Assembly: GCA_003058525.1 (NCBI GenBank)
Contig: QBVD01000044.1
Span: 103,072 to 167,071 of the forward strand
Direction: 5' to 3'
DNA: 64,000 nt
Source of the DNA: a gamma proteobacterium symbiont of Ctena orbiculata
GTDB taxonomy: Bacteria > Pseudomonadota > Gammaproteobacteria > Chromatiales > Chromatiaceae
Shown here: piece after piece, positions 56,147 through 64,000 of the stretch
Numbering within the stretch: position 1 is the stretch's first letter
Layout: each line of letters opens with the position of its first letter
The notes under the pieces: model-generated
Told to the model about the DNA's origin: nothing
What the model saw: only the letters and a program-made list of their open reading frames with translations
The model's database searches: none
Translations under genes and position numbers: made by a program

Positions 56147-57202
56147 TCAGGATCCGGCGTTCAATCGGGGAGAGACGATGATCCTGTCGATGGATTGCTG
56201 AAATTCGATGCGGTCACGCATTCTGGGGGAAAGATGGACATCGCCGTTACCATCCACCAACATCACTTCGACTATACCCATCTGTGCGGCAATGTTCTCC
56301 CACTGCCCGGGACCGGCGACACTCAAGGCGGTGGCAGCGGCATCGGCCAGCCCACCATCCATACTGATCACCGTCGCCGAGGCCACGTGCTCCACCGGAT
56401 AACCTGTTCGCGGATCGAGAATATGGGCATAGCGTATCCCTTCATACTCCCTGTATCGCTCATAGTTCCCTGAAGTAAGCACACACTCACCATCTGACAC
56501 CTTAACTGATGCGATCACCCCTTCTCCCAACGGATTGCGTATACCGATCGTCCAGGGCCTGTCACCATGCCGGCCGGAGACACAGAGATCCCCACCCGCA
56601 TTGACGATAGCGTGGGCGATACCGGACCGCTTCAACTGCCGTATCGCCAGATTCAAGGCATACCCCTTAGCGAAGGCTCCCAGATCCAAAGCCACTGCCC
56701 GATTGGAAGAGAGGATGCGATTCTGTTCAAAGGTAAGTTGGGCCATGGAGGGCGCCGCCTCGATTAATGAAGCAATCCTATTGTCATCCGGCGGAGGCCC
56801 TCCCGGGGGTTCATCACTATGAAAACCCCACTCCGCTATCAGTCCTCCTATCGCAGGATTGAAAAGATGATCACTCTGCTCAGCATACCGTTTGGCCCGA
56901 AGCAGTAATTCCGCCAGCTCAGGGGAGACGGTCATGGCGTCGCCCCGCCCAATCGCCCTGTTGAGACGAACAAGCTCGCCATCTCCCTTCCAGGCATGCC
57001 ACTCCCTATGCATATCCTGAAAGGTCCGCTCCAGACCTTTTACCGCGGCGTCAAACTCTGCCGGGTTATCGGTATAGGCCTTGATATCCAGCAGGGTGCC
57101 GAACACCAGCAGGGTCTGCTGATGATCCCGAGGACCCCTTTCACAAGCGGCAACACCGATCAGCACGACAATCATCAGCAATATACGACAGCTCAATTGC
57201 AC
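56147..57202 (-). CDS. apbE: FAD:protein FMN transferase, ApbE family lipoprotein
   Basis: Attaches FMN covalently to Thr in membrane flavoproteins such as Nqr or Rnf subunits. I choose GTG 57202 (AAAGG ribosome site; 351 residues); a frame open to 57289 lacks such support. The signal ends in a lipobox LIGVAAC, so it is a lipoprotein facing the periplasm. Conserved parts: LLVFGTLLDIKAY, LDLGAFAKGYAL, NAGGDLCVSG and HILDPRTGYPV, with the metal site in DGGLADAAATAL. No target flavoprotein is nearby. Confidence 0.9.
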   Translation of the reverse strand: MQLSCRILLMIVVLIGVAACERGPRDHQQTLLVFGTLLDIKAYTDNPAEFDAAVKGLERTFQDMHREWHAWKGDGELVRLNRAIGRGDAMTVSPELAELLLRAKRYAEQSDHLFNPAIGGLIAEWGFHSDEPPGGPPPDDNRIASLIEAAPSMAQLTFEQNRILSSNRAVALDLGAFAKGYALNLAIRQLKRSGIAHAIVNAGGDLCVSGRHGDRPWTIGIRNPLGEGVIASVKVSDGECVLTSGNYERYREYEGIRYAHILDPRTGYPVEHVASATVISMDGGLADAAATALSVAGPGQWENIAAQMGIVEVMLVDGNGDVHLSPRMRDRIEFQQSIDRIIVSPRLNAGS

Positions 57203-57385
57203 TTTGTAACCTTTGGATAGCTGGTCATCTGAAGCGCAACTATACCCATTCGAACGGTGCTTGTGCAGCTGTTTAACGCAAGCCGACATTCAGAGTATAT
57301 GCCTGTCCTGACTCAATCTTGGTATCTTAATATCCGGCGTTGCAAGACCGTATCCCACGACTCTGCGGACACAAAAGCTGAACGG

Positions 57386-60300
57386 TTATTCCCCGCCACC
57401 AGTCTTGTTATAGGTTTGCAGCATGGATAGCGCCTGTTCAGACGAAACCGGCTCACAATAGAGCGTACCTTGGACCTCATCGCATCCAAGCCTGGTCAAT
57501 ACCATTTTCTGGTTTTCGGTCTCAACACCTTCGGCGGTGACTCTCAAGCGCAGTCCCCTGGCCAGGGAGATGATGCCGTTAATGATGGTCTGGTCATATT
57601 CAGACGGCAGTGTCTCTTCGATAAATGAGTGGTCTATCTTGATTGCGTCGATTGGTAATACCCTGAGATAGCTAAGCGACGAAAAACCTTTGCCGAAATC
57701 ATCCAGCGTGAAATGAATACCCGCCTCGCTCATTGCCTGCATAACAGGTGTGGTTTGACTATAATTTTCCACCAACGCGCTTTCGGTTATCTCGAGTTCC
57801 ACAAAGCTGGGATCAATACCTGTTTGTTCACAGCTTTCAAGCACCTTTTCAGTGAGTTTCGTTTTGCGTAACTGTACGGCTGAAAGATTGACGGCAATTC
57901 GAAGATTTGTATAACCGGCGTCATGCCAATGCTTCAGGTCCTGGAATGCCTGTCTCAACACCCATATTCCCAGCTTATGTATCAACCCCGTACTTTCCGC
58001 GACGGGAATAAATTCAGATGGAGGTATCAAGCCGACCTTTGCGTGAGGCCATCGAGCCAGTGCCTCCATACATACGATGCGTCCACTCTTCAGATCGAAT
58101 TTCGGCTGGTAGACCAGTTCAAAATGAGAACGAACGATCGCCTTGTGCAACTGACTCTCCAACCAGACCTTGTGATAGGCATCCCGGTTGATATCGGGTG
58201 AGAAAAAGTGGATGTTGTTGCTTCCCTGTTCCCGCTTGGCGGCAAACCGGGCCGAACTCGCCTTTTGCATCAGACCCACGGGAGTGTCGTCGTCATGCGG
58301 ATAGAGTGCGACACCGACACTGAATGATACAAACAACTCCTGGTCACTGATTTCAATCGGCTTTTTCAAACCTTGCAGAATACGCCGGACAACCCAGGTA
58401 ATCGATTCGATATCGTTTACGTCCGTCAGAATCAGTGCGAATTCATCATTATTCACACGGGATATGGTGGATGACTCTTTATCATCCTGCTCGTCGATGA
58501 CCGCGACAGTATCGGTGACCCGCAAGGTATCGACCAGCCTGGCCGATATGACCTTAAGTATTCGATCGCCATTGGTGAAACCGAACGCTTCATTGATACT
58601 GCTGAAATCGTCAATATCGATTGATATCAGTGCCGCAGATTTTTCATATCGCTTACATCTGGCGAGAACCTGAAGTATACGATCAGAGAAGATGAACCTG
58701 TTGGGCAGGCCTGTGAGCTCATCCCTTCCTTCACGGCGTTTTATCTCTTCCCGACTGTATTCGAGTTCCGACTCGAGATTACGCACCAGGTCCTCCAATC
58801 TATGCAGCTCGCCCCGGAGAATCTTTTCCGCCTGGCCATCGGTCAGGCTTACACTCAGTTCCTCATCATCGCGCTCCGCTTTTTCCCTCGCCCGCTCCTG
58901 CTCCGTCAAATCCGGATCCCAGGCGATAACACGGTTGCGTCCCTGTTCTTTGGCCAGGTAGAGGGCATCGTCCGCATTATTGATCAGCAGCATCGGATCA
59001 TCCGCATCCTGCGCTCTCAATGCCAGACCAAAGCTTGCCGTCACTGTCCGTTTGTCGGTAAACAGGTCATGACCCTTCTGTTGAATCTCATTTCGCAGCC
59101 GTTCCGCCAGCACCATCGCCTCTTCCTGATCCGCATGCGGCATGACCAGTGAAAACTCCTCACCGCCATAGCGGCCGACCACATCTTCAGGCCGCGAATT
59201 GACAATCAGGGTTTCGGCGATAAATTTAATCACCTTGTCGCCATTGGCATGACCATACTGATCGTTGATCGATTTGAAATGATCAATATCGATCATCATG
59301 AAGACCAACCCGGTGCCCTCTTTGACAGCGGACTCGAACAGCGCATCGTACTTCTCGAAGAATGCACGCCGGTTGTAACACCCAGTCAATGAATCGCGGG
59401 TGGCCAGCAGTTCAAGTTCCACGGTTTTATCCCGCAACGCCTTCTCTGAAGTACGCAGTTTTTCAAGTGTCGACTGAAGTTCCCGGTGCTTTTTCTCCAA
59501 GTCGGTCATATCATCGAAGGTCGCCAGCACACCTCGCGGCCTGCCCTTGCCATCGAAGATCGGAGCGGTATTGACCGAAAATGTACGTTCGTTCTTGTTC
59601 ACCAACTGCAGATGCATAGGGATCCCCGTTTTTCGCTCCATGTTCTGCATACTGGTACGCCATGGAAAGACATCCGCCTTGATCCCCTTCTCCCTTTTAC
59701 GCCATGCCAACTCGTCCGCCCGCAGACCGATCAAGGCATCTTCTTCGATGTTGACCTTCTCGGTGAAGGAATCGTTGGCCAATATGATCTGGTCTTTTTC
59801 GTCCAGGATGATCAGCCCCTCGGAAAGCGCATTGAAGGCGGAACGGACCCGTTCGGGTATTACCGCTTTAGGGTCGAGTTCACGCAGGGTCCGCTTGATA
59901 AAGATCATGTAGAGGACAAACCCCATCAGGGCAACGAACAGTAACAGTCCGCCAAGGGTGCCCAGAGGAAGGTCGCTCTCCCTGTTCAAGGGAGCGAATG
60001 CCACCTCCAGGGTACCCCAGCGGCTCCTGTTGGTCAGGATCGGCACCCGCACATGGGTCGAGGTGGATTTATCCAGCGGCACGTCCACCCAGTGTTTCTC
60101 ATGATCGCCGGCAATCAGGGAAACACCCCGATTATTACTCAGCGAGACTGAGAGGACATCATCATTCCGCTCCACCACCGTCTCAAGGGTTGTGCGCAGA
60201 ATCTCGAGGTCATTTTTAGAAGCGGCGGAGGAAACCTGCACCGCCAGCGACTCGCAAAACTGTTTTCTTGCCTGCAGAGCCGTCTTGTCTTCGTCCGGAA

Positions 60301-60394
60301 CAAAGCCGATCAAGCGCCCGAGAAGAAGAATACTCAGGGTGAGCATTACCAGCCCTATGGTGATCTTGATCGTCGGACTGATTCGGAACATCAT
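57386..60394 (-). CDS. Membrane PAS-GGDEF-GGDEF-EAL c-di-GMP enzyme
   Basis: 1002 residues. Two membrane segments (about 10-30 and 145-170) enclose a periplasmic sensor of about 115 residues. Then PAS (about 185-300), GGDEF-1 (345-495) with GRYGGEEF and an RxxD inhibitory site (RPED), a coiled coil, GGDEF-2 (565-735) with the worn site RVNNDEF, and EAL (745-990) with MEALARW, DDFGKGFSSLSYL and TAEGVET. GGDEF-1 and EAL look active, GGDEF-2 not, so it may switch between making and breaking c-di-GMP. ATG 60394 overlaps the stop of the giant repeat protein, so both are coupled. Confidence 0.92.
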   Translation of the reverse strand: MMFRISPTIKITIGLVMLTLSILLLGRLIGFVPDEDKTALQARKQFCESLAVQVSSAASKNDLEILRTTLETVVERNDDVLSVSLSNNRGVSLIAGDHEKHWVDVPLDKSTSTHVRVPILTNRSRWGTLEVAFAPLNRESDLPLGTLGGLLLFVALMGFVLYMIFIKRTLRELDPKAVIPERVRSAFNALSEGLIILDEKDQIILANDSFTEKVNIEEDALIGLRADELAWRKREKGIKADVFPWRTSMQNMERKTGIPMHLQLVNKNERTFSVNTAPIFDGKGRPRGVLATFDDMTDLEKKHRELQSTLEKLRTSEKALRDKTVELELLATRDSLTGCYNRRAFFEKYDALFESAVKEGTGLVFMMIDIDHFKSINDQYGHANGDKVIKFIAETLIVNSRPEDVVGRYGGEEFSLVMPHADQEEAMVLAERLRNEIQQKGHDLFTDKRTVTASFGLALRAQDADDPMLLINNADDALYLAKEQGRNRVIAWDPDLTEQERAREKAERDDEELSVSLTDGQAEKILRGELHRLEDLVRNLESELEYSREEIKRREGRDELTGLPNRFIFSDRILQVLARCKRYEKSAALISIDIDDFSSINEAFGFTNGDRILKVISARLVDTLRVTDTVAVIDEQDDKESSTISRVNNDEFALILTDVNDIESITWVVRRILQGLKKPIEISDQELFVSFSVGVALYPHDDDTPVGLMQKASSARFAAKREQGSNNIHFFSPDINRDAYHKVWLESQLHKAIVRSHFELVYQPKFDLKSGRIVCMEALARWPHAKVGLIPPSEFIPVAESTGLIHKLGIWVLRQAFQDLKHWHDAGYTNLRIAVNLSAVQLRKTKLTEKVLESCEQTGIDPSFVELEITESALVENYSQTTPVMQAMSEAGIHFTLDDFGKGFSSLSYLRVLPIDAIKIDHSFIEETLPSEYDQTIINGIISLARGLRLRVTAEGVETENQKMVLTRLGCDEVQGTLYCEPVSSEQALSMLQTYNKTGGGE

Positions 60395-63300
60395 GAATCC
60401 TTACTAAAAAAGATAGATCGATTTTTTCCGGGCTTTTTCTTACGATCAAACAGTTTGGCCAGTCGTTTCTCGTCAGGATCGTCCTCTGGCGGATGATCCT
60501 GATCCTCATCACGCCGCTTGGCATGCGCCGAAAGAACAGGCAGCGGATCGATCTGCCGCCACAGCGGCATAAACGACAGCAGGCTGGCCGAAAGCACACC
60601 GGCGCGTAACAGCCAGGCCACATAACCCGCGGACAACGCTATGGTACTGAACGTCGCGCTCTGTACCACTATCCTGTCATTCGATGTCTGCTGCCCCTGA
60701 TGTTCGGACATCTCACTGTTCATGGAATCGAGCAGATGCCATATCGCCTCAGGCACCTCGATCAACTCACCGATGCTGGTATCGAATGCCGGCAACTCAT
60801 CGGGCGCAACCGGCACCGGAGTCAGGCGGGCCTGGTAATAGTCGTAACGATAGCTATTGTGACCGTCCCCTGAAAACAGGGAGGTGGAAAGACGCTCGAT
60901 GGCGGGGTGTTCGATATCGTCAATGATAACCCGAGTCCGCTCTTCGATTTCGGTCGAAAGCGATGCCTCCTGATCCTCACTGCTCAATTCCTCTGAAACA
61001 GCATCGACATTAGTGGGAGGCTGCTGCAACGTTCCGGCTTTATCCGTTGCAGCCTGAGATTCAACAGGTTCCTCAGGGTCCAGATCAAAGATAATATCAT
61101 CAAGATAGGGCCGTTCCGGTTCAGGGGGAGGTTCGACCACCCTGTTCAATGCAATTCTGAATGTATGCAGGGAGTAGGAGCCGTCTTCGCTGGTGGCGCG
61201 CACCGTGATCTCGAACTGCGAGGCATCCCGGTTCTCGACGGTCGACGCCAGGGTAATGGTGCCGCTGGCCGGATCGATAGCAAAAAGTCCGTTTGAATCA
61301 TCATCCAGACTGTAGGTGATTTGATTTTGGCTACTATCGGGGTCTTCCGCCCAGACAGTGATACCGACACCGTCATCGAACGAATCGGAAAGCGAGATCG
61401 CATCAGGGGCATCCTCCACGTCCATCAGCAGACCCACATCGAACTCATCCACATCCGTAACCTCGATCGTGAAGGATTGGCGGTCCGTTCCGCCATTGCC
61501 GTCCGATACCAGCACCTGAACCTGATACAGGTTATCCTGATCGGCATCGAGTGGGTTCTCCATATCCGGCGCATGGCTAAATACCAATTCACCACTCATG
61601 GGGTCGATGCTGAACAATCCCAGATCGGCGCCCCCATCGATTGTGAATGTGAGCGCATCGTTCTCAGGATCATCGGCGGTAACCATGGTTACCAGAGTGG
61701 CATTTTCCTCCAATGAGAGGAGTACATTTTCATTCTCATCATGACTGGTTATGACTGGCGAGTCGTTTACCGAAACAACATCAATCTCCACCAGGTAACT
61801 GTTGTTCCCGCCATTGCCATCGCTTACGCTATAGATAAAGCTGTCGGCGCCATGATAGTCGGCATCAGGCGAATAACTGAATCCGCCATCCGCCTCTAAA
61901 GTGATACTGCCGTGAACAGGATTGCTCTCTAATCGATAGGTAACCGTATCCCCATCATCATCAACGGCAGCCGGCAGATTACCCGTGTAGACATTATCCT
62001 CTAAGACACTGACGTTAACGTCTGAAGCCTCCGGGGGATTATTGTTTGATATTACATTAATCGTCACCGTGGCATCGGCTGTCTCGCCGTCGTTATCCGT
62101 CACCCGATAGGTGAAAGAGTCGGTAAAGTTTTCCGAGCCGTCGTGAGTGTAACTGAAGGTGCCATCACTGTTCAGTGTCAGGATACCGTTGGTCACATCA
62201 GTAATCAACGAGACTGTCACCGGGGTATCACTCAGACCGGTATCGTTGTTCAGGACAGTTGACGAGCCACCCACCAAGGTAGTGGCCGTGGCACCTTCAG
62301 CGACGGTGATGCTGTCGGCATTCGCCACTGGCGTTTGATCGGAGACTGGGGTGATATTGATGGTGACCGTGGCGTCGGCCGTTTCACCATCGTTGTCGGT
62401 GATGCGGTAAGTAAATGAATCGGTAAAGTTCTCACTACCGTCATGGGTATAACTGAAAGTCCCGTCACCGTTGAGGGTCAGCGACCCATTCGTGACATCC
62501 GTAATGAGTGAGACTATCACCGGCGTATCACCCAGACCGGTGTCGTTATTGAGCACAGTTGACGAGCCACCCACCAGGGTGGTCGCCGTAGCACCTTCGG
62601 CGACCGTGATGCTATCCGCGTTGGCGACCGGCGTAGCGTCACTCACCGGCGTGATATTGATCGTCACCGTGGCGTCGGCGGTCTCACCGTCGTTGTCGGT
62701 GATGCGGTAAGTAAATGAATCGGTAAAGTTCTCACTACCGTCATGGGTATAACTAAAAGTCCCGTCACCGTTGAGGGTCAGCGACCCATTCGTGACATCC
62801 GTAATGAGTGAGACTATCACCGGTGTATCACCCAGACCGGTGTCGTTATTGAGCACAGTTGACGAGCCGCCTACCAGGGTGGTCGCCGTGGCGCCTTCAG
62901 CGACCGTGATGCTATCCGCATTAGCGACCGGGGTTGTATCACTCACCGGCGTCACATTGATCGTCACCGTGGCGTCGGCGGTCTCACCGTCGTTGTCGGT
63001 GATGCGGTAAGTAAATGAATCGGTAAAGTTCTCACTACCGTCATGGGTATAACTGAAAGTCCCGTCACCGTTGAGGGTCAGCGACCCATTTGTGACATTC
63101 GTAATGAGTGAGACTATCACCGGGGTATCACCCAAACCGGTGTCATTGTTCAGGACAGTTGACGAACCGCCCACCAGGGTGGTCGCCGTAGCACCTTCGG
63201 CGACCGTGATGCTATCCGCGTTGGCGACCGGCGTAGCGTCACTCACCGGCGTCACGTTGATCGTCACCGTGGCATCAGCCGTCTCACCGTCGTTGTCGGT

Positions 63301-64000
63301 CACTCGGTAGGTAAAGCTGTCGGTAAAGTTCTCGCTACCGTCGTGGGTGTAACTGAAGGTCCCGTCCCCGTTGAGGGTCAGGGTGCCATTCGTCACATCG
63401 GTGACCAGTGAAACCATCACGGGGGTATCACCCAAACCGGTGTCATTGTTGAGGACAGTTGACGAGCCACCCACCAAGGTAGTGGCCGTGGCACCCTCAG
63501 CGACCGTGATACTGTCGGCATTGGCCACCGGGGTTTCATCGGAGACCGGGGTGACGTTGATGGTGACCGTGGCGTCGGCGGTCTGACCGTCGTTGTCGGT
63601 CACCCGATAGGTGAAGCTATCAGTGAAGTTCTCTGTACCGTCATGGGTATAGCTGAAGGTCCCGTCCCCGTTGAGGGTCAGGGTGCCATTCGTCACATCG
63701 GTGACCAGACTTACCGTCACCGGCGTATCACCCAAACCGGTGTCATTGTTCAGGACAGTTGACGAACCGCCCACCAGGGTGGTCGCCGTAGCACCTTCGG
63801 CGACCGTGATACTGTCAGCATTCGCCACTGGCGTTTGATCGGAGACTGGGGTGATATTGATGGTGACCGTGGCGTCGGCTGTTTCACCATCGTTGTCGGT
63901 GACTCGATAAGTGAAGCTGTCAGTAAAGTTCTCGCTACCGTCGTGGGTGTAACTAAAAGTCCCGTCACCGTTGAGGGTCAGCGACCCATTCGTGACATCC
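60391..64000 (-). CDS. Giant cadherin/VCBS-like repeat protein with C-terminal membrane anchor (5' end outside window)
   Basis: The frame is open to the window edge, so only the C-terminal ~1202 residues are seen. Order in sequence: a run of ~100-residue repeats (six full plus part of a seventh), one further cadherin-like domain (VLEDNVYTGNLPAAVDDDGD), two cadherin domains of the DxNDNxPVF class (EENATLVTMVTADDPENDAL; ITVWAEDPDSSQNQITYSLD), a ~130-residue acidic linker, one membrane segment (ALSAGYVAWLLRAGVLSASLL) ending in PLWRQIDPLPVL, and a charged cytoplasmic tail (KRLAKLFDRKKKPGKNR). This predicts a long external or periplasmic rod fixed in the inner membrane. The next gene, overlapping by 4 bp, is a c-di-GMP enzyme. 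Confidence 0.88.
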   Translation of the reverse strand, partial: DVTNGSLTLNGDGTFSYTHDGSENFTDSFTYRVTDNDGETADATVTINITPVSDQTPVANADSITVAEGATATTLVGGSSTVLNNDTGLGDTPVTVSLVTDVTNGTLTLNGDGTFSYTHDGTENFTDSFTYRVTDNDGQTADATVTINVTPVSDETPVANADSITVAEGATATTLVGGSSTVLNNDTGLGDTPVMVSLVTDVTNGTLTLNGDGTFSYTHDGSENFTDSFTYRVTDNDGETADATVTINVTPVSDATPVANADSITVAEGATATTLVGGSSTVLNNDTGLGDTPVIVSLITNVTNGSLTLNGDGTFSYTHDGSENFTDSFTYRITDNDGETADATVTINVTPVSDTTPVANADSITVAEGATATTLVGGSSTVLNNDTGLGDTPVIVSLITDVTNGSLTLNGDGTFSYTHDGSENFTDSFTYRITDNDGETADATVTINITPVSDATPVANADSITVAEGATATTLVGGSSTVLNNDTGLGDTPVIVSLITDVTNGSLTLNGDGTFSYTHDGSENFTDSFTYRITDNDGETADATVTINITPVSDQTPVANADSITVAEGATATTLVGGSSTVLNNDTGLSDTPVTVSLITDVTNGILTLNSDGTFSYTHDGSENFTDSFTYRVTDNDGETADATVTINVISNNNPPEASDVNVSVLEDNVYTGNLPAAVDDDGDTVTYRLESNPVHGSITLEADGGFSYSPDADYHGADSFIYSVSDGNGGNNSYLVEIDVVSVNDSPVITSHDENENVLLSLEENATLVTMVTADDPENDALTFTIDGGADLGLFSIDPMSGELVFSHAPDMENPLDADQDNLYQVQVLVSDGNGGTDRQSFTIEVTDVDEFDVGLLMDVEDAPDAISLSDSFDDGVGITVWAEDPDSSQNQITYSLDDDSNGLFAIDPASGTITLASTVENRDASQFEITVRATSEDGSYSLHTFRIALNRVVEPPPEPERPYLDDIIFDLDPEEPVESQAATDKAGTLQQPPTNVDAVSEELSSEDQEASLSTEIEERTRVIIDDIEHPAIERLSTSLFSGDGHNSYRYDYYQARLTPVPVAPDELPAFDTSIGELIEVPEAIWHLLDSMNSEMSEHQGQQTSNDRIVVQSATFSTIALSAGYVAWLLRAGVLSASLLSFMPLWRQIDPLPVLSAHAKRRDEDQDHPPEDDPDEKRLAKLFDRKKKPGKNRSIFFSKDS
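62029..64000 (-). repeat. Tandem 300-bp coding repeats
   Basis: Units begin with the codons for VANADSITVAEGATATTLVG at 63828, 63528, 63228, 62928, 62628 and 62328, exactly 300 bp apart, with a seventh partial unit to the window end. Blocks of over 100 bp (for example 62401-62520, 62701-62820 and 63001-63120) are almost identical, which points to recent duplication or gene conversion. Hypervariable places are the residue after SD (E, A, T, Q) and TPVx (T, M, I). Confidence 0.95.

Noticed and set aside
62471..63586. Four 71-79-codon frames on the plus strand, spaced by 300 bp
   Set aside because: They are the antisense of the repeat units and repeat only because the units do.
62029..64000. 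CRISPR array or satellite
   Set aside because: The 300-bp period keeps one open frame and codes for adhesin-type domains; spacers are absent.
1..64000. tRNA, rRNA or riboswitch genes
   Set aside because: I looked in the larger gaps for cloverleaf-like or known riboswitch patterns and saw none; a covariance-model scan would be decisive.

Overview
The window reads as the chromosome of a free-living or facultatively host-associated gammaproteobacterium. Support comes from several gene orders typical of that class: tyrS/mepM/anmK beside erpA, bactofilin, DUF6776 and argC; lptD-surA-pdxA; rlmH, maf, rng, yhdP, nit, tldD, pmbA; and yrfG, nudE, cysQ. A double-membrane cell is shown by LptD, SurA, an OmpA-type lipoprotein, a trimeric porin and YhdP. 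A purple-sulfur or sulfur-oxidising lineage (Chromatiales-like) is my guess and is not proven by these genes. No rRNA, tRNA, phage, insertion sequence or CRISPR array was seen.

Layout. 1-10.3 kb: cell-wall genes (MepM peptidase, AnmK), a Bacillus-type (type B) succinate dehydrogenase sdhCAB with a lipoprotein gene behind it, then the erpA/bactofilin/DUF6776/argC block on the other strand. 10.5-11.9 kb: a DUF4126 membrane protein and a textbook yefM-yoeB toxin-antitoxin pair with its operator. 12.0-21.3 kb: a complete methylcitrate pathway (prpE, a GntR/FadR-type regulator, prpB, prpC, acnD, prpF) that turns propionate into pyruvate plus succinate. Four TGTCGACA palindromes sit in matching geometry at the two promoters, and every intergenic gap holds a palindromic repeat. 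21.3-33.4 kb: a porin, AmgK sugar kinase, an RND efflux pair, then lptD-surA-pdxA. 33.4-44 kb: pmbA, tldD, nitrilase, yhdP, rng, maf, rlmH on the minus strand. 44-47.2 kb: a MITE-like element, rhlB helicase, a cysteine-cluster protein and a NaChBac-type channel with a Ca-like filter. 47.2-54.4 kb: a trimeric-adhesin-head-like orphan, yrfG, a secreted protein, nudE, cysQ, a tandem thioredoxin, a DUF484-like diguanylate cyclase and a double-CDGSH protein. 54.8-64 kb: bioA, an ApbE lipoprotein, and a translationally coupled pair: a giant cadherin/VCBS-like membrane-anchored repeat protein (cut by the window end) and a PAS-GGDEF-GGDEF-EAL c-di-GMP enzyme.

How parts connect. The methylcitrate pathway yields succinate, which the type B SdhCAB could oxidise. 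AnmK and AmgK both act in murein sugar recycling. LptD, SurA and YhdP serve outer-membrane assembly. Two c-di-GMP enzymes lie within about 8 kb; one is fused in translation to a repeat-rich surface-type protein. The points most worth a second look are that adhesin/c-di-GMP pair, the promoter-operator architecture of the prp locus, the placement of type B sdhCAB, and the channel filter.
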